64,000 nt of DNA from Lewinella sp041392765 (GCA_041392765.1 JAWKLL010000005.1:1-64000); one strand, 5' to 3'; numbered from the stretch's first letter, positions 10,221 through 20,800 are shown. A program made the numbers and translations. The notes: a model not told the origin generated them from the letters alone.

Positions 10221-11393
10221 TCAATTACAACCAACTGTAATCTCTAAATGGGTCCCATCCACAGGTTGAGATGGACTAGCACTCTCACTGGTTCTTAGTC
10301 CCTTCAATTTACCTCCAGCGAACTTTCTGGTCTGCAACCAGTCAAGGTTAGAATTATAGGTTGAACTAGTTTGAGAACCAATCAACAATTCATCAACATC
10401 GGCTACATCAGTATAATCATAAGCTGTTATCACAGGAGCTGGTAAGCCAATACTTCTTGGATATCCCCCCACAGTAGTGTAAGTTGATGGTGAAGTTCTA
10501 TACGCTAAATTTGCTTCGATGTTGATATATGTAGGAATTTCAAAACGAAGATTAGTCCATGTTCTAATCCATTTAAGACCTTTCTTACGCTTGTTCTCCA
10601 TTATTCCTCTTACGCTCCAATTGAATTGAATCTGATCGCTAGACCATGTGGTAGTAAAAATGTAAGATTTAAGCTTCACGACAATACGCTGGTTCTGCAA
10701 TGTTTCCTGATGCTCGACATCGGTTACTGAATTGCCTATACAATTAACCAATTTATTATTGACTTTTTCCCCATAAAAGTCAGCCTCCTCTTGGTTAGTG
10801 ACATAGACACCTTCAATATCAATATCGCTATTGAGAATAGCTTGTTCCATCTTTTGAAAATTGCCATCTGTAACCATAATGTGCAATTGATCAGAAAAAT
10901 AATGTAACGATCCAGCTATTTCTACAAGCCCCTTGTTATTAACTAGACGAGAAATTGATCCTCCACTTAGATTTGGACGCAAATCATATGCACCATCATC
11001 CATGACAAAATAATAGTTTGCAAGTTCCTCTCCAGATAAAAAAGATGTTACATCGAAAAGGTCATCAGGAGTATCTTCAAATTTGTCCAAAATACTTTGA
11101 TAGCTTGAGTAGTACGATGTAAAACCTAGTTTTTCGCACCATTGAGTGTAGTTCTGACGACTAATGTTTGTAACTGCGATTGAAGCATTGATAAAATCTT
11201 CTGAACTCTGAAAAGACAAGATTTGACCATCAAAGGTTGTAGAAGAAACAAGAAATTCTAACCCTAATTTATCATCATCAACGAACTCAACATGCTCGTT
11301 TGGTAAATCATTTAAGGGAGATCGAACTTCTTTTTCACAAGAGAAAAAAAATAAAAATAAAAACAAAAAGAAAAGCGAGTTATTCGTTTTCAT
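10221..11393 (-). CDS. Unrecognised lipoprotein, 390 residues
   Basis: Intact minus-strand gene. The N-terminus is an extreme Phe/Leu-rich lipoprotein signal ending FFFSC (Cys19), so the product is lipid-anchored. The mature part is acidic at first (VEFVDDDKLGLEFLVSS), then mixed alpha/beta with no motif I can name; a region near residues 225-300 (RIVVKLKSYIFTTTWSSDQ) is rich in beta strands and Trp. The C-terminus carries a single Cys. Base composition is more AT-rich than the TonB receptor next door, suggesting a recently acquired or fast-evolving surface protein. It is monocistronic, with its own terminator downstream. Confidence 0.6.
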   Translation of the reverse strand: MKTNNSLFFLFLFLFFFSCEKEVRSPLNDLPNEHVEFVDDDKLGLEFLVSSTTFDGQILSFQSSEDFINASIAVTNISRQNYTQWCEKLGFTSYYSSYQSILDKFEDTPDDLFDVTSFLSGEELANYYFVMDDGAYDLRPNLSGGSISRLVNNKGLVEIAGSLHYFSDQLHIMVTDGNFQKMEQAILNSDIDIEGVYVTNQEEADFYGEKVNNKLVNCIGNSVTDVEHQETLQNQRIVVKLKSYIFTTTWSSDQIQFNWSVRGIMENKRKKGLKWIRTWTNLRFEIPTYINIEANLAYRTSPSTYTTVGGYPRSIGLPAPVITAYDYTDVADVDELLIGSQTSSTYNSNLDWLQTRKFAGGKLKGLRTSESASPSQPVDGTHLEITVGCN

Positions 11394-11742
11394 TTCAGTA
11401 GAGTTTAAAGTTAAAAAAATTTCGAGATAGAAAATAAAAAGCGCTTATTATTTTTCTTATGCAAATGAAAAAAAAAAAAATACTGTGCAAGCATTAACAA
11501 GCGAATATTCATATATTTATTTTATTAATATCAATACTCGCATTTAATCACATCCTCATTCAAGCAATATGAACGCGGATAATACGCACACATGGATGGT
11601 CATTTGCAAGCTGGCTTATCCATCATTCACCTAAGTATTAGTATATTTGTGGACAGGATGTGATTATGATCCAAAAGCGTATTAAATTGCGTATAAAAGG
11701 ATACTAAACGCCTCCAAACATGCAACGACGACAAATACAACA
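11394..11742. other. AT-rich divergent promoter region
   Basis: About 350 bp between divergently transcribed genes; it must hold promoters for both. A perfect 12-bp inverted repeat TAATCACATCCT (11545-11556) / AGGATGTGATTA (11655-11666) encloses 98 bp, which could be another small element. A 19-bp stretch at about 11612-11630 (TGGCTTATCCAT-ATTCAC core) recurs near 62016, next to the IS3 element. Confidence 0.45.
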
Positions 11743-12156
11743 ATGGACAAAGTAAGGATAGACAAATGGTTGTGGGCGGTGCGTATATTCAAAAGTCGCA
11801 CGTTGGCATCGGATGCGGTGAAAGCTGGGAAGGTGAAGGTGAATGGTACGACGGTGAAACCCAGCTACAGCGTGCAACGAGGTGAGAAAGTAGTGGTCGG
11901 TAAAAATGGGTTCAACTTCGAGTTCAAAGTGGTGGATCTGTTGGAAAAAAGGGTGGGTGCTGCCTTGGCGCAGCAATGCTACGAAGACCTGACACCAGCC
12001 GATGAGCTGAATAAATACAACGATTGGTTTGTTGGCAAACGCGGGGTGGAATTTCGCGACAAAGGCGCAGGAAGGCCCACCAAACGGGAGCGTCGCGAGA
12101 TAGACGACTTCAAGGGTTATCAGGTATATGATTGGGATGAATGGGAAGATGATTGA
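11743..12156 (+). CDS. hslR: S4-domain RNA-binding protein, Hsp15 type
   Basis: 137 residues, intact. Residues 3-65 form an S4 RNA-binding domain (RIDKWLWAVRIFKSRTLASD, GKVKVNG, KPSYSVQRGEKVVV), the signature start of Hsp15/HslR. Hsp15 binds free 50S subunits carrying a stalled peptidyl-tRNA and helps rescue them after heat shock. The C-terminal part is charged (GRPTKRERREIDDF) and ends with an acidic tail (DWDEWEDD), common in Bacteroidota members. It stands alone between repeats. Confidence 0.85.
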   Translation: MDKVRIDKWLWAVRIFKSRTLASDAVKAGKVKVNGTTVKPSYSVQRGEKVVVGKNGFNFEFKVVDLLEKRVGAALAQQCYEDLTPADELNKYNDWFVGKRGVEFRDKGAGRPTKRERREIDDFKGYQVYDWDEWEDD

Positions 12157-12249
12157 TGCGGGGAACTTGTACCCGTAGCACGTTCCTGTAGGCGGTGGTT
12201 GCGCGAAGGGGTGCAGCGGTACCGCCCCTGGGCAGTTGCCCGGGGTGGC

Positions 12250-12445
12250 AAGAGTATGTCTAAAAATTTAATTTGGTTGAATTTAAAAATAAAACCCAAA
12301 TGGTTGGTGCTTCCTGATTTCCAAGGATTTTAGAACGTGGCGTCAGCATAAAAACTTCATTTAGCCCGCTAAAATCAGTTTTGATGCTTTAGCCACAACC
12401 TCAAATCGTTGAAAATCAGTTCGCAAAATTTTTAGACATACTCTT
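12250..12445. mobile_element. IS5/IS1031-like MITE, copy 1 (about 196 bp)
   Basis: Perfect 20-bp terminal inverted repeats (12250-12269 and 12426-12445) built on AGAGTATGTCTAAA. It has no coding capacity. The right end is followed by TTA but the left flank is CAA, so the target duplication is not preserved in this copy. Related copies lie at 25666, 45870 and 55329. The preceding 90 bp (12160-12249) is GC-rich with short hairpins. Confidence 0.7.
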
Positions 12446-12456
12446 AACTCACGCGT

Positions 12457-13395
12457 TTACTTTTTGCCCAAAGCTGGCAAATTCACACGCAATTCCAGTG
12501 TGTATAGCCCTTTAGTTGGAGCTGAAGCGGTGAACTCTCTCAATTCCTGATTAAACAAGTTGCTAGCTGCTGCTGATAAGGTAAATTTGTCGTTGATGCG
12601 GTAACCTACACTCAAATCAACAGCAACAAAACCGCCCAAGGGGCCGTAGTTGAAGGCATCACCACTGCGGGCGTTCTCTACGATAGGAAGGCCGCGATAA
12701 ACATAGGGAGACCCATCTTCGCGCACCAATGTTTCGGAGGCAATCTGGAAGCTGGAGAAGTAGTTGTACTGCTGCATCCAGCGGGCAAACACACTGCCAA
12801 ACCATTGGTTGCTGCTGTAATTTACTCCGGCACCCAGCTTGTGATTGGGTGCATTGACCAAGAGGTCTAAGAAGTTCACCTGGTTATCGTTATTGATGTC
12901 ATTGTCGAGGTTGTCTTCATCCACGGAGTAATCAAAATAAGAGTAATTGAAATTGGCACTCAACTGAGGAGAGAAATAATAGGTCAGTCCCAAGTCGAAA
13001 CCGTAAGTATTGACCTCACCAAAATTGATGTAACTGGCAACCAATCCATTATAGAAAGCAAAGCCTGATTGCACTTCGCTCATAGGTGTTTTACCGCGCT
13101 GGGTAGCCACGCCCAGCACCACCGCAGGGCTGAGGAAGTTTTGGTTGATATTGTAGTAAGCATTTGCATCAAAAAACAGGCGGCTATCGGCCATTTTGCC
13201 ACGGTATCCCAACTCAAAAGTCTTGATTTTCTCCACGCGCTGGCGGTCGATAACGGTGCCATCAATGAGGGTAAATCCTTCGGAGTTGCCGAGGATAAGG
13301 CCGCTGAATAGATTGCCAAACATATTTAGGATGGTAGGCGCAGCAATACCTTCACCGTAGGTACCCGCGCCAATGACTGTTATTTGTTGCGAAAT
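12457..13395 (-). pseudogene. TonB-dependent receptor, C-terminal fragment
   Basis: An open stretch of about 313 codons encodes only the last part of a TonB-dependent receptor barrel: it begins TVIGAGTYGEGIAAPTILNM, has beta-barrel strands with alternating aromatics, and ends TLELRVNLPALGKK. Receptors of this kind are 700-900 residues, so the signal peptide, plug and about half the barrel are missing. An in-frame stop at 13396-13398 sits just upstream, directly against the murB promoter region, so this is a deletion rather than a frame slip. The ATG at 13323 gives a 288-residue readable product but it would lack a signal peptide and is unlikely to function. Confidence 0.75.
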
Positions 13396-13459
13396 TTATA
13401 TTTGGTGTAGAGCAATCGGCTGCGAAGGTAAAACTTACTTTTGCCAAAAATAAATAATT

Positions 13460-14517
13460 TTGGAAGTTTTTCATCAATACGACTTAAGCCCCTACAATAC
13501 CTTCGGGCTGACATCTGTGGCGGAGTATTTTGCCACCTTGCACGCACCTGATGATTGGGCGAAAGCCTTGGCTGCTTGGCCTGCGGTACTGCCTAAAAGT
13601 GGGTATTGGGTGGCGGCAGCAACGTCATCCTCCTTACCCTGCCTGGCTTGACGCTCCTCAACCGCGTTGCCAACTTGGATTGGCAGCCTGCGGGTCACGA
13701 CACAGTGGAAGTAACCGTAGGGAGCGGCATGAACTGGCATCAATTTGTATTGTGCACCTTGCAACAGGGCTTTGGAGGCGTGGAAAACTTAGCACTGATA
13801 CCCGGCGACCGTGGGGGCGGCTCCCATCCAAAACATTGGTGCTTATGGCGTGGAAATCAAAGATGTACTTATTTCCGTGGAGGCAATCCGATGGGGAGGA
13901 CGGGCCGTATGCCACTTTCCAACGGAGGCTTGCCGGTTTGGGTACAGGGATTCTGTTTTTAAGCACAAAAATGGCGGGAAAATTTTATTTGAGTAAAATA
14001 AAATTTAAACTAACTACTTGTAATCACCAAATTTCGCACCCAGTACGGAGATATTGCGCAGTTGTTGCAGTCGTGGGGCATCACACAGCCAACGCCGGGG
14101 GACGTAGCCTCGGCGGTCATTACCATTCGGCGCAGCAAACTACCTGATTGGCATCAATACGGGAACGCGGGGTAGCTTTTTCAAAAACCCGGTTATTCCC
14201 ATGCACCAATATGAAATCCTTGGTAAAAAGCCACCCCCACATCCCATCCTACCCAGCGGGTGAGGACGTAAAAAATACCAGCGGTCAAGCAATCGACCAA
14301 TGCGGATGGAAAGGCAAGCGCACGACCAGTGGGTTGCTACCCCAAGCAAGCCTTGGTCATCGTCCACTATGGCGGAGGTAGCGCGGAGGATATTTTAGCT
14401 TTCAGCCGCCAAATCACGACCGACGTAGCCGACCGATTTGGCATCCAATTAGAGCGGGAAGTGAACGTATGGGGTGGTGATGCTGGCTACAAGAGAATGT
14501 CAAAAACGGTGGTTTAA
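13460..14517 (+). CDS. murB: UDP-N-acetylenolpyruvoylglucosamine reductase, frame heavily broken
   Basis: MurB reduces UDP-GlcNAc-enolpyruvate to UDP-MurNAc with NADPH and FAD, an essential cytoplasmic step of peptidoglycan synthesis. The pieces, read across frames, are in the right order: YNTFGLTSVAEYF at the start (TTG at 13460), GGGSNVILL and GGVENLALIPG in the FAD domain, GAAPIQNIGAYGVEIKD, GYRDSVFK, then the GNAGSFFKNP motif with the catalytic serine, and QALVIVHYGG...DRFGIQLEREVNVW at the end. At least five frame changes fall within 1 kb (near 13605, 13805, 13985, 14165 and 14260-14330). Because murB is normally single-copy and essential, errors in the sequence are more likely than loss, unless an intact copy exists elsewhere. 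Confidence 0.75.
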
Positions 14518-14627
14518 GCGTATGTCAAAAACTATTCGCCGCTACTATTGGCAAGCTATATTTTGTTATGTAATTACTGTGGCCTGATATCGACTGCCAA
14601 GTTTGGTGGCAGAAAAGAAGCGAACAT

Positions 14628-15025
14628 GAAATACAGTATTGATAAAAAAGAAAAATACGCCGTTTTCCAATTAGCTGAGGAAAAACCTCAATTCACCATC
14701 GCACCTGAGTTGAAATCGGAATTGGTGTATTTTGCCAACGAAGGAGTCCGTAACTTAGTCGACCTGTCAAATGTACAGTACGTGACTCTCTTCAGGGTTG
14801 AGTGCCATACTCACTGCCAACCGGCTTTGAAAGAGGTAGGTACGTTTATGATTTGACGGGGTGTTGTACACCCCAGCGTAAAAGAAACTGAATCGAGATT
14901 CGCGCTTAGACACGGTGCTGGTTATCATCCCAACCGTGGAAGAATCCATCGAATATATTTTCATGGAGGAGCTGGAGCGGGAATTAGATACAGAAGATGG
15001 CGATCAGGCACCTGCCGACCAGTAA
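14628..15025 (+). CDS. STAS-domain anti-sigma factor antagonist, frame broken
   Basis: About 130 codons. The N-terminal MKYSIDKKEKYAVFQLAEEK and the strand NLVVDLSNVQYV match STAS-domain anti-anti-sigma factors; shifting frame near 14775 restores the DSSGLSAI phospho-acceptor motif, followed by LTGVVHPSVKKLIEIS and an acidic tail ending at 15025. These proteins bind an anti-sigma kinase and are controlled by phosphorylation of the DSSG serine. Three or more one-base shifts are needed between 14775 and 14885, exactly over the key motif. It lies 9 bp upstream of the RNase Z gene, a pairing I have seen in other Bacteroidota. Confidence 0.65.
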
Positions 15026-15034
15026 CCCTCGTTC

Positions 15035-15949
15035 ATGGTATTTTCCCTTACTACGCTGGGTACTTCGGCGGCTGGGCCTACCATAGAAAGGTGGCCGAGT
15101 GGGCATTTTGTAAAAATCCACCATCGAGGATTGTTACTGGACTGCGGCGAGGGCATTCAAATAGCATTGCAAAAAGCGGGTATTGGCCAGCATAGTGTGG
15201 ATTATGTTTTCATTTCACACCTGCATGGCGACCATACCTACGGCCTCCCTGGCGTGCTAAACCTTTGGGCGTTGAACGGCCGCAACCGACCGCTCACCAT
15301 CTTCGCGCCGGAAGGGTTGGAGGAAATGATCAACACCATTTTCCGAATCAATCAAGCGAGAATACCCTACCCTATCCACTGGAAAACAACAGTTTATGAC
15401 GATGCCCCTTGCGTGATATTGGAGGAAACTTCTTTCCAAGTCACCACTATCCCTTTGAATCACCGCATCCCGGCCACTGGTTTTCTCATTCGCGAAAAAC
15501 CGCGACTCAGGAACATACGTCCGGAAGCTATCACCCGGTGGAGTATCCCTTTCAAGGAGATTCCCGCCATAAAAGCAGGTGCCGGATGGACGCATCCCGA
15601 TGGGACGTTTTTGCCCCACGAAACCCTCACGGTCGCGCCTGCCCCGCCCCGTTCATTGGCCTACTGCTTCGACACACGCCCCCACGAGGCCATGTTGCCT
15701 GTCATTCAGGGAGTAGATGTGCTTTTTCATGAAGCTACCTTCCTGCACGACCTCTTGGATAAAGCCCAACACACCGGACATTCCACCGCTCGCCAAGCTG
15801 CCGAAACAGCCCAGCGCGCTGGTGTAAAACACCTCATACTCGGCCATTTTTCAGCCCGCTACCTCCACTTAGCAGAACTGCTGGCGGAAGCCCAAGCCGT
15901 ATTCCCCCATAGTTCATTAGCTGCCGAAGGAAAGGTTTTTGAAATTTAG
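15035..15949 (+). CDS. rnz: Ribonuclease Z
   Basis: 304 residues, intact and of normal length for the short RNase Z form. It is a metallo-beta-lactamase-fold endonuclease that removes the 3' trailer from tRNA precursors. Zinc ligands are visible: SHLHGDH near residue 63, a later His in PLNHRIPATGF, Asp in CFDTRPHEA, and His in LILGHFSARY. GHSTARQAAETAQRAGV is the usual C-terminal helix. The last four bases overlap the 3' end of the convergent gene at 15946. Confidence 0.9.
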   Translation: MVFSLTTLGTSAAGPTIERWPSGHFVKIHHRGLLLDCGEGIQIALQKAGIGQHSVDYVFISHLHGDHTYGLPGVLNLWALNGRNRPLTIFAPEGLEEMINTIFRINQARIPYPIHWKTTVYDDAPCVILEETSFQVTTIPLNHRIPATGFLIREKPRLRNIRPEAITRWSIPFKEIPAIKAGAGWTHPDGTFLPHETLTVAPAPPRSLAYCFDTRPHEAMLPVIQGVDVLFHEATFLHDLLDKAQHTGHSTARQAAETAQRAGVKHLILGHFSARYLHLAELLAEAQAVFPHSSLAAEGKVFEI

Positions 15950-16497
15950 CGTACGCATTCTCCCCAAACTACTTCCCCTCCGTTCGTGGGTACTTTGCGC
16001 GTGGTTTCGTCCACTACCTCCCCTTGCAATAAACGCGCCGTGTGAGATGCTTTCCGAGCGGCTATCAATTCATCAATAAAATGCTTTGGATCCAGCGGTT
16101 TTTTATTCAGATGCCGGTGGTACATGAGCAGCAAAAACCGCGTCATATCATCAGGGTGCGTCAGCCCCATGCTGTTGAGATATACCGTCAATCGAGAACC
16201 CCCATAAAAGCCCCAATTCACCGACATCCAACGCCCCAAACCGAAAAAGGGTACCGTGGTGCATTTCGCTTCTGGCAGCCGCGCGAATTTGGTGCGGTCT
16301 TGCGCCTCTGAGAGTTGGTTCAACTGGCTAAACACTTGCGCCAAATCCATGGGAATATATACCCCATAGAGGGTCTCCTGCCGTACCCGCCAAGCGTAAG
16401 CCTTTTCGTATTCTTCCTGTGTTTCCGGTGGGGTTTGCTGCGCGACCGCCGTTGCCACACCCGCGCACAACCCTATCAACAGTAATATTGCCTTCAT
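15946..16497 (-). CDS. Exported DUF6794-like protein
   Basis: 183 residues from the ATG at 16497, which gives a clean Sec signal (MKAILLLIGLCAGVATAVAQ); a start at 16509 is possible. The mature part contains YGVYIPMDLAQVF, FGLGRWMSVNWGFYGGSRL and MGLTHPDDMTRFLLLMYHR, a pattern I recall for the DUF6794 family of Bacteroidota. Function unknown. Convergent with rnz, overlapping it by four bases. Confidence 0.6.
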   Translation of the reverse strand: MKAILLLIGLCAGVATAVAQQTPPETQEEYEKAYAWRVRQETLYGVYIPMDLAQVFSQLNQLSEAQDRTKFARLPEAKCTTVPFFGLGRWMSVNWGFYGGSRLTVYLNSMGLTHPDDMTRFLLLMYHRHLNKKPLDPKHFIDELIAARKASHTARLLQGEVVDETTRKVPTNGGEVVWGECVR

Positions 16498-16596
16498 ATA
16501 TTCAGCCATTTTCAGAACAGCCCTACAACGTTTATCCTGCTTAGGAAAGTATGCAGTTATTGCTACTCTTCAGGGAAATCTAAAACGATGATGAAT

Positions 16597-16720
16597 TATT
16601 GGGCGTGCCCCTGTGGCCTATCGGCTTCGCTTCGCCACAGGGTCGGGTGCTTCCGTGCTGACGGCCTCCGGGCGGTGGCGGCATACCGCCCCCACTCCAG
16701 CCCCCTCACGCGGGCGATGC
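16597..16720 (+). repeat. Dispersed GC-rich hairpin repeat
   Basis: Reads GTGCCCCTGTGG, loop, CCACAGGGTCGGG, then a second stem GGCGGTGGCGGCATACCGCC. The order matches the repeats at 4640, 25603 and 55512. Confidence 0.55.
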
Positions 16721-16728
16721 TTGCTCCG

Positions 16729-17195
16729 CATACGAAGCCTTACAGGACTTATGTGTGGACACAAATGGGTGTGCCACATCACAAAACACTCTTTTCCAAT
16801 AAATTGCATCTATTAATTGAGACCTGCAAACCGTTGTGCTTCTTTGCCAGAAAGCGTGAAATCCATCCTCCTCTATACCACCCCTTCGGGGTTCTAAGGC
16901 CGTTCGATATGATGGAACTTTACAATATTACCATCCCTTCGGGATTTTTTCAGTAAGGGATGTAAGCGTTTTAACCAAACCCCGAAGGGGTGAATTGATT
17001 GTAATAAACTGTAATACAAGTAAATAAAACCCCTAAAGGGGTGGCATAAAATACGCAAATGGCCTTGAAAACGCAATCTTGCGTAGTAGGATTACCCATT
17101 TATGAAGAAAAGTTCGTTTACAGCAATTGCCAAAGATGCATCTTTATTAACGAGATGTGTCCACACATAAGGCCTACAAAAGGATTCGTAGGCGT
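16729..17195. repeat. 467-bp element with long imperfect terminal inverted repeats
   Basis: CTTATGTGTGGACACA at 16748-16763 is perfectly inverted at 17156-17171, and outer flanks (TACGAA-CCTT) continue the match to about 35 bp. Inside are four small palindromes of the form CCCCTTCGGGG or CCCCTAAAGGGG (near 16882, 16931, 16979 and 17031). No protein is encoded. A target duplication is not clear. Confidence 0.5.
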
Positions 17196-17215
17196 AATCG
17201 CGGAGAGAGAGGTTT

Positions 17216-17252
17216 GTAGTTACTGGACAACTCGGAGTTGTCCGATAACTAC
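17216..17252. repeat. Palindromic repeat, copy 1
   Basis: A 37-bp near-palindrome, GTAGT-TACTGGACAACTC / GAGTTGTCCGATAACTAC. A second copy with the same right arm lies at 33734-33767. Confidence 0.55.
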
Positions 17253-17534
17253 ATAAAAAAGCCCCTTCCCGTGGGAAGAGGCCATCCCAAAAACCGATTT
17301 AAGAATACACTTGAAAACGGTTCTTGTGAATCACATACAATCCAATCGCCTTATCGTAGGTATTTTACGAAGCCTTTGTATTAAGGTTTCGTCTATATCG
17401 TTTTTTTTATGATTTTTTTGTATTTTTCTAAACAACAACATCACAAACAACTGAATAACAACTATTTAATATCATTTTACTGTTGTAAAAAAATATCCAT
17501 AAAGAGCAAAAAATGACCCTATCTGTTTTGAATA

Positions 17535-17661
17535 GCGTGTGCAACAAATTAGTGGCGAATTAATATGACCTTCGGTAATTATCAAGAATCCACTCCTACT
17601 TGCAAGGAGTAACTAAGGGGGCAAAGAATATATATAAGTGCCACTAATTTGTAGCACACTC
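17535..17661. mobile_element. 127-bp MITE with 9-bp target duplication
   Basis: Terminal inverted repeats of 22 bp with 20 matches (core GTGTGC-ACAAATTAGTGG). Perfect 9-bp direct repeats TTTTGAATA flank it at 17526-17534 and 17662-17670. No coding capacity. The parent transposon family cannot be named with confidence. Confidence 0.75.
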
Positions 17662-17824
17662 TTTTGAATAAATTGCACAGTTTCCGTTAGTCGTCACTAA
17701 TGGCCTATTGAATGCCTCATTCAACATTCAAAAAAATCATGTAGTTTTAGAGCAATATTTTTAAATAAACCGCTTATTCATCCAATTGTCTTTGACAAAT
17801 GCTGGATCTATTTTTTTCTTAACC

Positions 17825-17863
17825 CATAATGGAGGCTGCCGCTTTGACAGCACTCCCATTATG
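17825..17863. other. Long hairpin downstream of ileS
   Basis: CATAATGG (17825-17832) pairs with CCATTATG (17856-17863) and the stem continues imperfectly inward around GGCTGCCGC/GTGCTGTC. It starts 12 bp after the ileS stop on the minus strand. It is followed on that strand by A-rich, not T-rich, sequence, so it is not a standard terminator but could protect the 3' end. Confidence 0.4.
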
Positions 17864-17875
17864 AACGTTTTTGCA

Positions 17876-20800
17876 TTACTTCATCGCTGAAACCACTTGG
17901 ATAAATACCTCAATATTATCCGGTATCTCTATGGCTTCTCCAGTAGTGATCGCGGCTGTTGTTAAGGTATCCGCCAATACTTCACTGCGAATGTAACTAC
18001 CAAATGAAGCAACCGCCCGCTCCACTGCGGGGTGATTTCCCACCGTGACGCGGATACGATCCGTAACATTGAAATCCTGCGATTTACGGATATTCTGTAT
18101 GCGGTTCACCAATTCACGGGCAATGCCTTCATCTTCCAATTGCTCGGTAATGGTGAGGTCGAGTGCTACCGTGAGCTTGCCATCGGAAGCCACTTTCCAG
18201 CCGGGTATGTCATCGGTGGTAATTTCCACGTCCTCCATACCTATTTCATACGCATTGCCACCTGCCATGATGGTCAGCGTTTCGCTGCGCTCTAGCGTGT
18301 TAATCTGTACGTCCGTAAAGGCTGCAATTTGGTTGGCTGCCTCCTTCATGTCCTTACCCAAGCGCTTGCCCAAGGTTTTGAAATTGGCTTTGATGCGCTT
18401 CTTGAGGAAGCCACTATCATCGCGCAGATAGGCAATCTCTTTTACATTAACTTCAGCCAAAATGAGTTCGCTAACGGCATTCACCTGCTCCTCAAAGCTG
18501 GCATCCAGCACAGGAATGAGAATCTTTTGCAGGGGCTGACGCACGCGGATATTGTCCTTTTTGCGGATACTGAGCACTAAACTGGAAATGCGCTGGGCAT
18601 AGTCCATCCGCTGTTCCAATGCCAGGTCAATATCATTTGCATTGGCCTGCGTCATCAATGTCAGGTGAATGGACTCATGTCGCAATGGGGTTTGATTGGC
18701 AATAGCCTCGCCGCGAACAGGTTGCGTCAGGTTTTGGTACATCCACTCACTGAAGAAGGGAGCCACAGGTGCCATGAGTTGGGCGGTCACGTTCAAGCAT
18801 TGGTAAAGCGTTTCATAGGCCGCCTGTTTATCCACATTCATCTCCCCTTTCCAGAAACGACGACGACACAGCCGCACATACCAGTTGCTGAGGTGTTCAT
18901 CCACAAACGTATCAATAGCTCGGCAGGCTTTCGTGGGTTCGTAGTCGCTAAAATGCTGATTGACCTCATTGGTGAGGCTATTCAGCTTGGAGATAATCCA
19001 ACGGTCAATCTCAGGGCGTTCCGCTAGGGGGATGATGTTCATTTCATCTATCTTCCATTGATCGATGTTGGCATACAGCGCAAAGAAACTGTACGTATTG
19101 AACAAAGTACCAAACAGTTTGCGCCTGACTTCATCCACCCCTTCCCTATCAAATTTGAGGTTATCCCAAGGGTCGCTATTAGACATCATGTACCAGCGCG
19201 TGGCATCCGCCCCGTATTCCGACATCGTAGCAAAAGGATCTACGCCATTACCAAGCCGCTTGGACATTTTCTGCCCGTTTTTATCCAGCACCAACCCATT
19301 GGAAACTACATTGCGGAAAGCAACACTATCGTAAGCCATTACGCCTATGGCATGCAGCGTATAAAACCAGCCGCGTGTTTGATCGACCCCTTCCGCAATA
19401 AAATCAGCGGGAAAACTACTATTGAATGGTGCTTTGAAGGGGCGTTCATCCCCCGCAGCCAATTTTTCATAGTCCAACCCCCACTGCGCATAAGGCATAG
19501 CCCCTGAGTCGAACCAAACGTCAATCAAATCCAATTCGCGCACCATGCGCTGGCCGTCCTCGCTCACAAGTACAGTATCATCAATGTAGGGGCGGTGTAA
19601 ATCCTTGGGAACTTGCTGGTCGAGTCCGAGTACCTCGTTCGCTTTGGCTATCTCCCGCTCCAATTCTGGTACGGAACCTATGCACTTCTCCTGAAGGCCA
19701 TCGGCAGTACGCCAGATTGGCAGAGGAATGCCCCAGTAACGGGAACGGCTGAGGTTCCAATCCTGCAGATTTTCAAGCCATTTACCGAAGCGCCCATCGC
19801 CTGTGTTGGCAGGTTTCCAGTTGATGGTCTGGTTCAATTCATACATGCGTTCGCGCAAAGCACTGGCTCGGATAAACCAGCTATCTAACGGATAGTACAG
19901 TACAGGCCGATCCGTGCGCCAGCAGTGCGGGTAGCTGTGCAAGTATTTTTCGGAATGAAAAAGCTTGTTTTCTTCCTTGAGTTTGATGACGATATCAGCA
20001 TCTACCGGCCGTTCTTCTTCTTGACCGTAGTCTTTGACGTAGCGCCCTGCAAAATCGGTCACTTGATCCACAAAACGCCCTTGCCTATCCACCAATGGCA
20101 TAGGATTGCCCCACTCATCGGCTACCACCAAGGCGGGAATATCATTCGCTTTGGCTACGCGCATATCATCCGCACCAAAAGTAGGGGCAATATGCACAAT
20201 CCCCGTACCGTCCTCCGTGCTGACGAAGTCGCCCGTGATAACGCGGAAAGCATCGCCCTCGGGTTGCACGTATGGCAACAACTGTTCGTACCGCATACCT
20301 GCCAGTTCGGCCCCCGTCATTTCTGCGACTACCTCAATATAGGGGTAAGGCTTGTTGCCTGGCTGAGCATCCGAAGGTTGCATAGTAGGTTGAGCATCCG
20401 AAAAGTAAGCAGCAAGGCGCTCTTTAGCCAATATGACCAGCATGGGTTGCTGGGTATAGCGGTTGAAGGTGCGCACCTTGACATAAGTGATATTTTTGCC
20501 TACCGCCAAAGCCGTATTAGAAGGAAGCGTCCAGGGCGTAGTCGTCCAAGCTAAGAAATATTCGTGGTCGGTGCCTTGTATTTTGAACTGGGCTACCGCC
20601 GAAATATCGCGGATTTCCTTGTATGCCCCTGGCATATTGAGTTCGTGAGAACTAAGTCCCGTGCCTGCTGCGGGTGAAAAGGGCTGAATGGTGTAGCCTT
20701 TGTACAAAAGCCCCTTGTTGTAAAGTCGCTGGAGTAAAAACCAAACGGATTCTATATAGCTATTCTCGTAAGTGATGTAGGGATTGTCTAAGTCCACCCA

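Larger units (their letters stand above)
16510..17875. other. Repeat-rich gene-free region
   Basis: 1.37 kb without a credible gene. It holds, in order, a GC-rich hairpin repeat, an element with long imperfect inverted ends, a 37-bp palindrome, a 127-bp MITE and a long hairpin just after ileS. Short open frames inside are artefacts of the repeats. Confidence 0.7.

Noticed and set aside
16588..16956. 122-codon open frame and its opposites
   Set aside because: They lie in a hairpin repeat and an inverted-repeat element; frames arise from GC-rich palindromes.
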